Shown one piece after another: positions 1 to 6,765 of a stretch of DNA of 26,021 nucleotides (positions within the stretch are counted from its first letter, which is position 1; every line of letters begins with the position of its first letter). Made by a program: the position numbers and the translations under genes. The notes beneath the pieces are model-generated. The model did not search any database. It worked only from the letters and a program-made list of their open reading frames with translations, and was not told the origin of the DNA. Source of the DNA: Candidatus Saccharibacteria bacterium UBA3723 (lineage in GTDB: Bacteria > Patescibacteriota > Saccharimonadia > Saccharimonadales > Saccharimonadaceae); NCBI GenBank assembly GCA_002371895.1, contig DFHM01000002.1, positions 52,024 through 78,044 on the forward strand, written 5' to 3'.

Positions 1-1
1 G

Positions 2-2299
2 ATGGCTGTTCACCTTCCACTTTCCGCTGAAGCTCAGGCTGAAGCACGCGAACTTATGGCTGCCGGCAAGAACCTCTTGAAGCCAGCTGATGGCGCTCCA
101 GTTCTTTCTATTACGCAGGACGTCGTACTTGGTAGCTACTACCTAACCTACGAAAAGCCATCCGCTCAGACCGAACGTAAGGCTTACACTAGCGTATACG
201 AGGCAGAACTCGCTTATGATATGGGTCTCATCCAACTTCAAACCCCAATCCGTGTTCACACGAAGGGCCAGAAGCGTGATACTACCCTTGGTCGCGTATT
301 CTTCAACGAAGTCCTTCCAAAGGAATATCCATACGATAACGAAGTTCAAAACAGCAAGCACCTCAAGAAGGTCATGGCAAATATCCTCGACCAATTCGGT
401 GCAGACGCCGCTGTCGAAGCAGCTGACGCAATCAAGGATCTCTCCTTCAAGTACGAAACCATCGCTGGTGTCTCTACTTCCAAGGACGACTATCCATACT
501 ACCCAGAGGTTGAACCACTCATCGCCGAAGGTGAAGGTGTTGCTGCACAGATTAGCCAACAGTTTGAGGATGGTCTTATCACCGAAGATGAGCGTTATCG
601 CCTTACCGTCGCTGCATGGCGCAAGGTCGATGACGAAATCTCCAAGATTGTTAAGGATAACCTATCTCACCTCGATACGAACATTTCCATCATGACGAAC
701 TCCGGTGCTCGTGGTTCCGCAGGTAACATCAAGCTTGCATCCGCAACCATCGGTATCATGGTCGATGTTTTCAACCGTGAGATCGAGCTTCCAGTTAAGT
801 CCAGTTACAAGAAGGGCCTTAACACCCTCGAATCCTTCATCGCAACCCGCGGTGCACGTCAGGGTCAGGTTTCTACCGCACTTCGTACGGCAGACTCTGG
901 TTACCTCACTCGCCGTCTCGTTGATGTATCTCAGGATGTATTTACTGTAGAGACCGAAGCAGAAGATCCAGGCTTCCGCATTCATAAGTATGAATCCGAA
1001 ATCACTGGCATCGGCTTTGCTGATCGTATCTATGGTCGCTACTCCGCTGAAGCTGTTGAGAAATATGGTCTCGAAGCTGACCAGCTCATCTCCCGCGAGA
1101 TGGCAGACCAGCTCGCTGCTGATGACGAAATCGAAAGCCTCAAGATTCAAAGCGTTCTTACTACCACCTGTAATGATGGTGTTCCACGCAAGGCTTACGG
1201 TATTGATATGTCTACTCGTCAGCCAGTTGCTTATCACGAACCAGTTGGCGTTATCGCCGCTCAGTCCGTCGGTGAGCCAGGTACTCAGCTTACGCTCGAT
1301 ACTAAGCACTCCTCCGGTGTTGCAGGTTCCGGTGCTATCTCCCGTGGTCTTCCACGCGTTGAGGAGCTTCTCGAAGCCCGTACTCCAAAGGGTCAGGCTT
1401 ACATTTCCACCATTGCTGGTATTGTATCTACCTGGGAAGAGGGCCGCTACAATGTAGTCCAGGTTACCCCAGACGCAGGCAAGACCGAGCACTTTGCACT
1501 CGATGGCCGCAAGGCTAAGGTCAAAGATGGTGCAACCATAAAGACTGGTGCTGTTATCGCAAGCAAAGCAAAGGGTGCAGATCCAATCATCGCTCCATTT
1601 GATGGCGTCGCAGAGCTAACTGACAACGAAATCGTTCTCGTTGCAAACGCAGGCTCTCCACTCAAGGTATCCGTACCAATGGACTTCGCTCTTACCGTAA
1701 AGGAAGGCGACCATGTAGAACCAGGCGACCGTCTATCCGAAGGTTCCCTCAACTTGCAAGATTTGATGAAGTACAAGGGCATCGAAGAAACCGAGCGCTA
1801 CATCTTGAATGATATTCTTACCATCTATGCTGCACAGGGTCACGAAATCTCTGCAAAGCATCTTGAGGTTATCATTCGCCAGATGTTCTCTCGCGTCATG
1901 ATTGATGAGCCTGGTGACACTAGCTTCGTTACTGGCGATATCGTCAGTAAGGCTGCTGTAGCAGAAGAAAACGCAAGGGTTCTCGCTGAAGGTAAAGAAC
2001 CTGCAGAATATACCCAGATGCTTCTCGGTATTTCCAAGGTATCTATCTACTCCGATTCCTTCCTATCTGCTGCATCCTTCCAGGATACAACCCGCGTCTT
2101 GATCTCTAGCGCCATTTCCGGTCGCGTAGATCACCTCCGCGGTTTGAAGGAAAACGTCATCATTGGCCGCAAGATTCCTGTAGGTACCGGTATTGAATCT
2201 CTCGCCGAATACACTGGCGCAGAAGAGGAGACCGAAGCCGAAGAATCCAAAGCTGAGACGTCTACTGAACCAGCTGCTGAAGAATTAGAAAACATCTAA
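2..2299 (+). CDS. rpoC: RNA polymerase subunit beta' (C-terminal part, 5' truncated by window edge)
   Basis: This is the catalytic beta' subunit of RNA polymerase. The window opens at MAVHLPLSAEAQAEA, the stretch that directly follows the Mg-binding NADFDGDQ motif in the family, so the ATG at 2 is internal and base 1 would be the last base of the preceding Gln codon. Visible parts in order are SGARGS (about nt 692), the bridge helix (ARQGQVSTALRTADSGYLTR, about nt 850-915), the trigger loop (GEPGTQLTLDTKHSSGVAG, about nt 1273-1330) and GLPRVEELLEARTPK. It ends in an acidic Glu/Thr/Ala-rich tail of about 30 residues. Compared with E. coli, the four cysteines of the second zinc site are all absent, and the trigger loop reads LDTKHSS instead of MRTFHIG, with the catalytic His kept. 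Proline codons are mostly CCA. Confidence 0.98.
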   Translation: MAVHLPLSAEAQAEARELMAAGKNLLKPADGAPVLSITQDVVLGSYYLTYEKPSAQTERKAYTSVYEAELAYDMGLIQLQTPIRVHTKGQKRDTTLGRVFFNEVLPKEYPYDNEVQNSKHLKKVMANILDQFGADAAVEAADAIKDLSFKYETIAGVSTSKDDYPYYPEVEPLIAEGEGVAAQISQQFEDGLITEDERYRLTVAAWRKVDDEISKIVKDNLSHLDTNISIMTNSGARGSAGNIKLASATIGIMVDVFNREIELPVKSSYKKGLNTLESFIATRGARQGQVSTALRTADSGYLTRRLVDVSQDVFTVETEAEDPGFRIHKYESEITGIGFADRIYGRYSAEAVEKYGLEADQLISREMADQLAADDEIESLKIQSVLTTTCNDGVPRKAYGIDMSTRQPVAYHEPVGVIAAQSVGEPGTQLTLDTKHSSGVAGSGAISRGLPRVEELLEARTPKGQAYISTIAGIVSTWEEGRYNVVQVTPDAGKTEHFALDGRKAKVKDGATIKTGAVIASKAKGADPIIAPFDGVAELTDNEIVLVANAGSPLKVSVPMDFALTVKEGDHVEPGDRLSEGSLNLQDLMKYKGIEETERYILNDILTIYAAQGHEISAKHLEVIIRQMFSRVMIDEPGDTSFVTGDIVSKAAVAEENARVLAEGKEPAEYTQMLLGISKVSIYSDSFLSAASFQDTTRVLISSAISGRVDHLRGLKENVIIGRKIPVGTGIESLAEYTGAEEETEAEESKAETSTEPAAEELENI

Positions 2300-2319
2300 T
2301 CTCCGCAATAAGTCAGGCA

Positions 2320-2349
2320 AAATCCCCCTCCAAAACAGGGGGATTTTTG
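2320..2349 (+). terminator. Intrinsic terminator of rpoC
   Basis: A perfect 10-bp stem AAATCCCCCT / AGGGGGATTT (2320-2329 with 2337-2346) encloses a 7-nt loop and runs into a short T tract. It lies 20 nt after the rpoC stop codon. Confidence 0.9.
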
Positions 2350-2357
2350 TGCGCCTA

Positions 2358-2386
2358 TTGAAAAAACGGCCAAAATGTGATATAAT
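2358..2386 (+). promoter_or_regulatory. Promoter of the BAX-inhibitor-1-like gene
   Basis: TTGAAA (2358-2363), a 17-nt spacer and TATAAT (2381-2386), with an extended -10 TG at 2378-2379. The expected transcription start is near 2393, giving a leader of about 60 nt before the ATG at 2456. Confidence 0.85.
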
Positions 2387-2397
2387 AATATAGTTGG

Positions 2398-2426
2398 GTG
2401 AATAATGCGACTATTCGCTAATTCAC
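2398..2426 (+). other. 5' leader hairpin of the BAX-inhibitor-1-like mRNA
   Basis: GTGAAT (2398-2403) pairs with ATTCAC (2421-2426), and inside it GCGA (2407-2410) pairs with TCGC (2415-2418). The structure would sit almost at the mRNA 5' end and covers an upstream in-frame ATG at 2405, leaving the strong ribosome site further down free. A role in mRNA stability or thermal control is inference only. Confidence 0.5.
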
Positions 2427-2455
2427 ATAAATGTTCTTTACGAGGAGGTATTGAT

Positions 2456-3202
2456 ATGAGAACAAATAGACCTAGTGGTAGCTATGGTCAGAGCGGCGGA
2501 TACCGCGACGACTTTAATAACGGCTACAACCCTCGCAGTCACAACTACGGCCACAATCCCTATGGGCGTCAGAGCGAAGTTCTGAGCCCGTCTATGTACA
2601 ACGGCCTCATCGGCATCGTTCTGCTTTATGGCTTCGTGCTCAACTATCTGATGGTGAAGCATTGCACTGAGTTCTTCCTGACGATGAACCTCTGGGTTCT
2701 TCTGATCGGATACTTTGTGCTGTGCCTTATCGGCATCTTCATGAGCAAGGCTAGTGACAATCCGGTCGTAAGCTTCATCGGCTATAACTTCGTTGTTGTG
2801 CCGATTGGCGCCGTACTAAGTGTATGCTTAGCTGGCGTGGCCCCTGATCTGGTCAAGAACGTTGTCCTTGTGACGGCCGGGGTTACCGCTGTAATGCTGG
2901 TTGCCGGCACGCTTTTTCCGAACGTATTCAAGTCCATCGGTGGAGCGCTTGGCATCGCGCTGCTTGCAGTGATTATTATTGAGCTTATCTGCGGACTACT
3001 GCTCAAGATAATCATGCCGACCTTCTGGGACGTTATCGTGGCGCTGATTTTCTGCGGATACATCGGCTTCGACTGGGCGGTCGCTCAGGATGAAGAACCG
3101 ACGGCGGATAACGCCATTGACGCCTGTGTCGGGCTCTATCTCGACATTGTCAACTTGTTCCTCAGACTGCTCTCTATCATGGGAAATCGCGACCGCGACT
3201 AA
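2456..3202 (+). CDS. BAX inhibitor-1 (BI-1/YetJ-like) family membrane protein
   Basis: A 248-aa multi-pass membrane protein. The start at 2456 is chosen because GAGGAGGT lies 8 nt upstream; the in-frame ATG at 2405 has no ribosome site and falls in the leader hairpin. The first about 45 residues are hydrophilic and rich in Gly, Asn, Tyr and Arg, followed by six hydrophobic helices. The C-terminal block DNAIDACVGLYLDIVNLFLR matches the BI-1 family ending (LYLDIxNLFLxLL), and Asp residues occur in GFDWAVAQDEE and LYLD, the region where the bacterial homologue YetJ has its pH-sensing Asp pair. Family members are proposed Ca2+-leak channels; the role here is unproven. All ten proline codons are CCG, CCT or CCC and none is CCA, unlike rpoC, which suggests recent acquisition. 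It stands alone, with its own promoter and terminator. Confidence 0.85.
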   Translation: MRTNRPSGSYGQSGGYRDDFNNGYNPRSHNYGHNPYGRQSEVLSPSMYNGLIGIVLLYGFVLNYLMVKHCTEFFLTMNLWVLLIGYFVLCLIGIFMSKASDNPVVSFIGYNFVVVPIGAVLSVCLAGVAPDLVKNVVLVTAGVTAVMLVAGTLFPNVFKSIGGALGIALLAVIIIELICGLLLKIIMPTFWDVIVALIFCGYIGFDWAVAQDEEPTADNAIDACVGLYLDIVNLFLRLLSIMGNRDRD

Positions 3203-3220
3203 GCCTCCAGAAAAAACAAC

Positions 3221-3247
3221 ATCCCGCCCGAAACATGGCGGGATTTT
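3221..3247 (+). terminator. Intrinsic terminator of the BAX-inhibitor-1-like gene
   Basis: Stem ATCCCGCC / GGCGGGAT (3221-3228 with 3237-3244), 8-nt loop, followed by TTTGCTT. It lies 18 nt after the stop codon. Confidence 0.85.
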
Positions 3248-3249
3248 GC

Positions 3250-3278
3250 TTGCGCTAAAAAATAAACTTAACTATAAT
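3250..3278 (+). promoter_or_regulatory. Promoter of the sipW/tasA-like operon (leaderless)
   Basis: TTGCGC (3250-3255), 17-nt spacer, TATAAT (3273-3278). Only 6 nt separate the -10 box from the GTG start at 3285, so transcription should begin at or next to the start codon. No ribosome site precedes the GTG. Confidence 0.75.
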
Positions 3279-3284
3279 TAAATT

Positions 3285-3815
3285 GTGGATAAAAAGCGAA
3301 CTGCGAGGAGGTATTGGGGAGTATTTTCAACCATCATGGTTGGAATAATCTTCGTGTTCGCAGTCTTCTTAGTAGGCATGCGCCTATTCGGTTATGAACT
3401 ATATACCGTCATGTCTGGTTCGATGGAACCAGAGTATCATGTCGGTTCTTTGATATATGTAAAAACCGTCGACCCGGCCACGCTCAATCAGGGCGACGTT
3501 ATTACTTTTGTTGCAGATGAAAATAATACTGTAGTTACCCACCGCATCGCGGGAATCGAGTACGACAATGGTGCGCTCAAGTTCCGCACAAAGGGTGACG
3601 CAAACGAAGTAGAGGATGCTGTGCTAGTGCACAATAAAAACGTGCTAGGCGTGCCGGTCCTCCAAATTCCATTACTTGGTTATCTGGCATTTTATATTCA
3701 ACGACCGCCAGGCTTATATATCGCGCTTGTAGTGGGCACTCTCCTACTGGCCGCGGTTATTGCGCCAACATTTAACAGAGGAAAGGAGAAAACTGCGAGC
3801 AAAAAGGAAAAATAA
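3285..3815 (+). CDS. sipW: SipW-type signal peptidase I (ER/archaeal type, S26B)
   Basis: A 176-aa membrane protease that would remove signal peptides from the TasA-like proteins encoded next to it. There is a transmembrane helix at about residues 13-35, the catalytic serine motif MSGSMEP (Ser46), VVTHRI with His86 where the bacterial type has Lys, a KGDANEVED block near residues 104-112, and a second hydrophobic helix near residues 148-165. The Ser/His arrangement is what separates SipW and eukaryotic/archaeal signal peptidases from LepB. The start is GTG at 3285, directly behind a -10 box and without Shine-Dalgarno. The next gene begins 36 nt after its stop behind a strong ribosome site, as in Firmicutes sipW-tasA/calY loci. 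Family assignment is firm; substrate assignment rests on neighbourhood and on the substrates' signal peptides. Confidence 0.92.
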   Translation: MDKKRTARRYWGVFSTIMVGIIFVFAVFLVGMRLFGYELYTVMSGSMEPEYHVGSLIYVKTVDPATLNQGDVITFVADENNTVVTHRIAGIEYDNGALKFRTKGDANEVEDAVLVHNKNVLGVPVLQIPLLGYLAFYIQRPPGLYIALVVGTLLLAAVIAPTFNRGKEKTASKKEK

Positions 3816-3851
3816 AACTTTTTGTACATTAATAGGGAGAAAGGAGGAAGA

Positions 3852-4538
3852 ATGAAGAAGAAAATTCTTCTAGTTTCGCTAGTTGCTTTCATGTTTATCG
3901 CTGCAAACTCTTCACTGACGCTTTCTTACTTTTCTGACACATCTACAGTAATTAACAACTTCACCGTTGGTAACGCAGATGTCGAAGTATTTAGGTGGCA
4001 TGATCCAGTCGAATATACGTCATATTCGAAAGAGAGCGCACAACGATTAAACACAGTCTATGATGAATGGCTCGGAAGGTCAGAAAACATCGTAGAGGCA
4101 GGTAAGCAAATTAGCATGATGCCGTACGCCGTTAACGCTGGTAACATTGACGAATATGTTCGAATTCGGGTTTATTTCCCATTAGAATTGTTCGACAAAG
4201 ATTATATCATCTATAGCTACGGTGGTAGTTCGAAGTTGCCGGATGAAGATCCTGAAAACTCAGAATTCATTCGCACATTCGCAAACGTCACTATCGATGG
4301 AAAGCGCTATAAACGGTTAACATTTACGCGTCGTGAAGCTCTGAAAGCTGGACAAAAAACCGTGCAGCCAGTCTATCAGTATGTTGGACTAAGCTCGCAA
4401 GTTCTAAAACATCCAGAGATTGATATCAGTGACTTTACCGACGAGAACGGAAAACTTCGCGTAAAAGTTACGGCGGACGCAGTGCAAGCCTATGGCTTCA
4501 GCACGCCACAAGCAGCATTTAGCTACATAGATAATTAA
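3852..4538 (+). CDS. TasA/CalY (camelysin)-like secreted protein 1
   Basis: A 228-aa predicted secreted protein. The start at 3852 follows AGAAAGGAGG and begins MKKKILLVSL; an in-frame ATG at 3822 lacks a ribosome site. The signal peptide ends in SSLTLSYFSDTSTV, the SipW-type pattern (hydrophobic core, then [A/S]YF[T/S]D at the mature N-terminus), followed by NNFTVGNADVEVF, which resembles the FTVGNV-type first strand of TasA and camelysin. Mid-protein sequence IDEYVRIRVYFPLE matches the [A/V]xVRxxxx strand common in these proteins. In Bacillus such proteins are cleaved by SipW and assemble into extracellular fibres or stay at the surface as camelysin; here this is inferred from sequence pattern and operon. 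The C-terminal half (residues about 120-228) is specific to this paralogue. Confidence 0.8.
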   Translation: MKKKILLVSLVAFMFIAANSSLTLSYFSDTSTVINNFTVGNADVEVFRWHDPVEYTSYSKESAQRLNTVYDEWLGRSENIVEAGKQISMMPYAVNAGNIDEYVRIRVYFPLELFDKDYIIYSYGGSSKLPDEDPENSEFIRTFANVTIDGKRYKRLTFTRREALKAGQKTVQPVYQYVGLSSQVLKHPEIDISDFTDENGKLRVKVTADAVQAYGFSTPQAAFSYIDN

Positions 4539-4556
4539 TAAAAGAAAGGAATAAAA

Positions 4557-5357
4557 ATGAAGAAACAAATTCTAGCAGTTTCAGCCGTACTCGGCATCGC
4601 AGCATTAGTTCTCAGTGCTGGCACTTTGGCATATTTCACTGATACTAAAAACGTGACTAACACATTTACTGTTGGTAATGTAAAAATCGATCTCGTCGAG
4701 CAACAACGCAAAGTTGGCGACGATGGCAAAAAGACGACTGAACTAGAAGATTTCAAACAGGGCCAAACTATTTATCCAATCGTAGGTTCTGCTCAGGGCG
4801 AGCATGATGCTATCAACATGCCAACTGCCGAAAATTATGTCGATAAGATGGTTACCGTTGAAAACAAAAAAGATTCCGAAGCTTGGGTTCGTGCATACTT
4901 TGCAATTCCATCCAAATTAGACGATGGCTATGAGACCTTCAATGCAGGTAAGAACGTTCTTCACTTCAACTTCGGTAACGACGAAAATGGTCGTACGACT
5001 TATCAGACATCCTGGATGTGGAAGCATGATGGCAAGTGGAACTACTACGAAACCGAAATTGATGGCGTAAAGTACAATGTCTACTTCGCAGATTATGCAG
5101 AAAAACTTGCTGGCAATACTACTTCTACTCAGCTAATTTCCGGCGTCTATCTAGACAAGGGTGTATCCGTAAATGCAGCCGGCAACCTAGAGCTTGCTGG
5201 AACCGACCTTGGTGTTAGTGCAGATGCAGAAATTAAGTGCCCAGTATTCGCCGTAGCTGTACAAGCTGAAGGTTTTGCTAGCGCAGATGACGCAGTCAAA
5301 GCTTCATTTGGTGAAAACTTCAACCCATGGGGTGGTGAAGCTGCTAACTGGCAATAA
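4557..5357 (+). CDS. TasA/CalY-like secreted protein 2
   Basis: A 266-aa second paralogue, preceded by AGAAAGGA, 18 nt after the previous stop. The N-terminus MKKQILAVSAVLGIAALVLS leads into AGTLAYFTDTKNVTNTFTVG, the most canonical SipW-dependent signal and first strand of the three. SEAWVRAYFAIPS (about residues 105-117) is the conserved central strand, and AVAVQAEGF near the C-terminus matches the VxAxAVQAxGF ending of TasA/camelysin-like proteins. As the most typical copy it is the best candidate for the main fibre subunit, but that is inference. No cysteines are evident in the mature part apart from one in ECPVF-like context (IKCPVF). Confidence 0.83.
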   Translation: MKKQILAVSAVLGIAALVLSAGTLAYFTDTKNVTNTFTVGNVKIDLVEQQRKVGDDGKKTTELEDFKQGQTIYPIVGSAQGEHDAINMPTAENYVDKMVTVENKKDSEAWVRAYFAIPSKLDDGYETFNAGKNVLHFNFGNDENGRTTYQTSWMWKHDGKWNYYETEIDGVKYNVYFADYAEKLAGNTTSTQLISGVYLDKGVSVNAAGNLELAGTDLGVSADAEIKCPVFAVAVQAEGFASADDAVKASFGENFNPWGGEAANWQ

Positions 5358-5374
5358 GACAAGGTTAAATTGAA

Positions 5375-5947
5375 ATGAATAAGCGGAAGATTTTAGCCCT
5401 AGCAATTATCGCATTTATGTGTGCGTTGATTGTTGGTGGCACTTCCGCTTATTTCACCTTTTCAGATCGCGCCCACAACGTTATTACGACTAGCGGTATC
5501 GCAATTGAATTGATTGAGGATACTAACCAAGTTGGTGTTGATGGGCGCGCGATTCCGTTTACTAATATAACCGACGCTATGCCGGGCGATGTCATTAGTA
5601 AAATCCCAAAAGTCAAAAACATTGATGACGGTGATGCATATATACGCATGCGCGTAACTGCAAACGTAAACTATCCGGATGGAGAATCAAATCGTATTTC
5701 GCCAGATATGTTTAACTTAGACATCGATGTCACAAATTGGCAGAGTAGCAACGGGTATTATTACTACAATCAAGAATTAAGTAAGAACCAGATTACTACG
5801 CCACTATTTACGACTGTTACAATTCCGGACAGTCTTTCGGATCAGTATCAGGGCGCAACGTTCTCACTTGACGTCTATGCCGAGGCCGTCCAGGTCGCAA
5901 ATAATGGTAGTAATGTAATGGAAGCTAAAGGTTGGCCTAAGGAGTAA
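5375..5947 (+). CDS. TasA/CalY-like secreted protein 3
   Basis: A 190-aa third paralogue. The signal peptide MNKRKILALAIIAFMCALIV ends in GGTSAYFTFSDRAHNVITTS, and the early strand reads GIAIELIEDT. This HNVITT variant is the second common N-terminal class in SipW-linked proteins of Clostridia. AYIRMRVTANV is the conserved central strand and LDVYAEAVQVAN the C-terminal strand. It starts 17 nt after the previous gene with only a weak AAGG upstream, so translation may depend on coupling. Its position just before the anchored protein suggests a minor or adaptor subunit, comparable in role to TapA, but no direct sequence evidence supports that. Confidence 0.8.
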   Translation: MNKRKILALAIIAFMCALIVGGTSAYFTFSDRAHNVITTSGIAIELIEDTNQVGVDGRAIPFTNITDAMPGDVISKIPKVKNIDDGDAYIRMRVTANVNYPDGESNRISPDMFNLDIDVTNWQSSNGYYYYNQELSKNQITTPLFTTVTIPDSLSDQYQGATFSLDVYAEAVQVANNGSNVMEAKGWPKE

Positions 5948-5948
5948 A

Positions 5949-6707
5949 ATGAAGCATTTTGCAAAAATCACCGCAGCTTTACTCTTGAGTCTAATTTTGA
6001 GCACTCCAACTAGCGCACTTCGCTCGTCGGTATACTTCCTGGGGCAGGCGGATCAATTCGTATTCCATCCTGGCACTAGCTGGTCTGATACGGATTTATT
6101 CGACGGCTTCGAGGGTGCCATGCCGGGCGACAGTCTCACAGAAGAAATTAATATCCGCAATGCTTCCAATGATTGCGACTATGTAAAAATCTATCTCAAA
6201 GCCGCAAAGCACGAAAATCACAGTGAGGTACAAGAATCTGTCCTAGAAAAAGAGAACATCGCATCGATGGAGGATTTCTTATCGCAGCTTAGTATGAAAG
6301 TGACTAGCAATGGGGAAGTAATCTATGAGGCTTCGCCGGATCAACTCGATGGCCTTGCAAATTATGTATTGCTCGGCACATATAATCCTGGCGATTCTAG
6401 TACGCTTAATGTGACGCTAAATATCCCAATTGAGCTTGGCAACAAATATATGCACCGTGTTGGCGAGGTAGACTGGATTTTTATGGCAGAATGTTATGTT
6501 AACGAAGAAATCGTTGAGCCGGATAACCCAGACACTCCGGTAACGCCAGACGAGCCAAGTGGCGAACCAAAACCGCTTCCAAATCCAAATAACGCAAAGA
6601 CACTGGACGAAATCTTTAAATTTGTTGGCATCTTTATTGCCTCGATGATCGGTATTAGTTTAGCGGTGCTAGTTATTAGAAGAACGCTCCAAAAAGAAGA
6701 AAAATAA
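5949..6707 (+). CDS. Membrane-anchored surface protein of the TasA-like locus
   Basis: A 252-aa predicted surface protein, starting one base after the previous stop with AAGGAG inside the upstream gene. It has a signal peptide (about residues 1-23, ending TSALRSS) and an ectodomain with GTSWSDTDLFDGFEGAMPGD followed by SLTEEINIRN, a pattern I associate with the surface-anchored partner in clostridial sipW/calY clusters. A proline-rich stalk follows (PDNPDTPVTPDEP, about residues 194-212), then a membrane helix (about 222-243) and a basic tail, IRRTLQKEEK. This resembles a sortase-type layout, but LPNPN is not LPXTG and no sortase is nearby, so anchoring is probably by the helix itself. It likely ties the fibre to the cell envelope. 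Confidence 0.72.
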   Translation: MKHFAKITAALLLSLILSTPTSALRSSVYFLGQADQFVFHPGTSWSDTDLFDGFEGAMPGDSLTEEINIRNASNDCDYVKIYLKAAKHENHSEVQESVLEKENIASMEDFLSQLSMKVTSNGEVIYEASPDQLDGLANYVLLGTYNPGDSSTLNVTLNIPIELGNKYMHRVGEVDWIFMAECYVNEEIVEPDNPDTPVTPDEPSGEPKPLPNPNNAKTLDEIFKFVGIFIASMIGISLAVLVIRRTLQKEEK

Positions 6708-6713
6708 CCCATG

Positions 6714-6743
6714 AAAAACGCCCGTCCGAAGACGAGCGTTTTT
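6714..6743. terminator. Bidirectional terminator between convergent genes
   Basis: A 13-position stem with one C/A mismatch, from AAAAACGC at 6714 to GCGTTTTT ending 6743, closed by a CGAA tetraloop. A-rich and T-rich flanks let it serve both the TasA-like operon (+) and the lipoprotein gene (-). Confidence 0.88.
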
Positions 6744-6765
6744 ACTCTCGAGAGTTCTCATTTAC

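Noticed and set aside
143..1492. Long antisense reading frames inside rpoC (143-559 and 662-1492, minus strand)
   Set aside because: They mirror the codon pattern of rpoC, have no ribosome site or promoter in place, and the proteins resemble no family.
2405..2455. Upstream in-frame ATG at 2405 as start of the BI-1-like protein
   Set aside because: It lies in the 5' leader hairpin, has no Shine-Dalgarno and adds residues unlike the family; 2456 has a near-perfect ribosome site.
6580..6707. LPXTG sortase signal in the anchored surface protein
   Set aside because: The sequence before the helix is LPNPN, not LPXTG, and no sortase gene is in the window; a plain membrane anchor is simpler.
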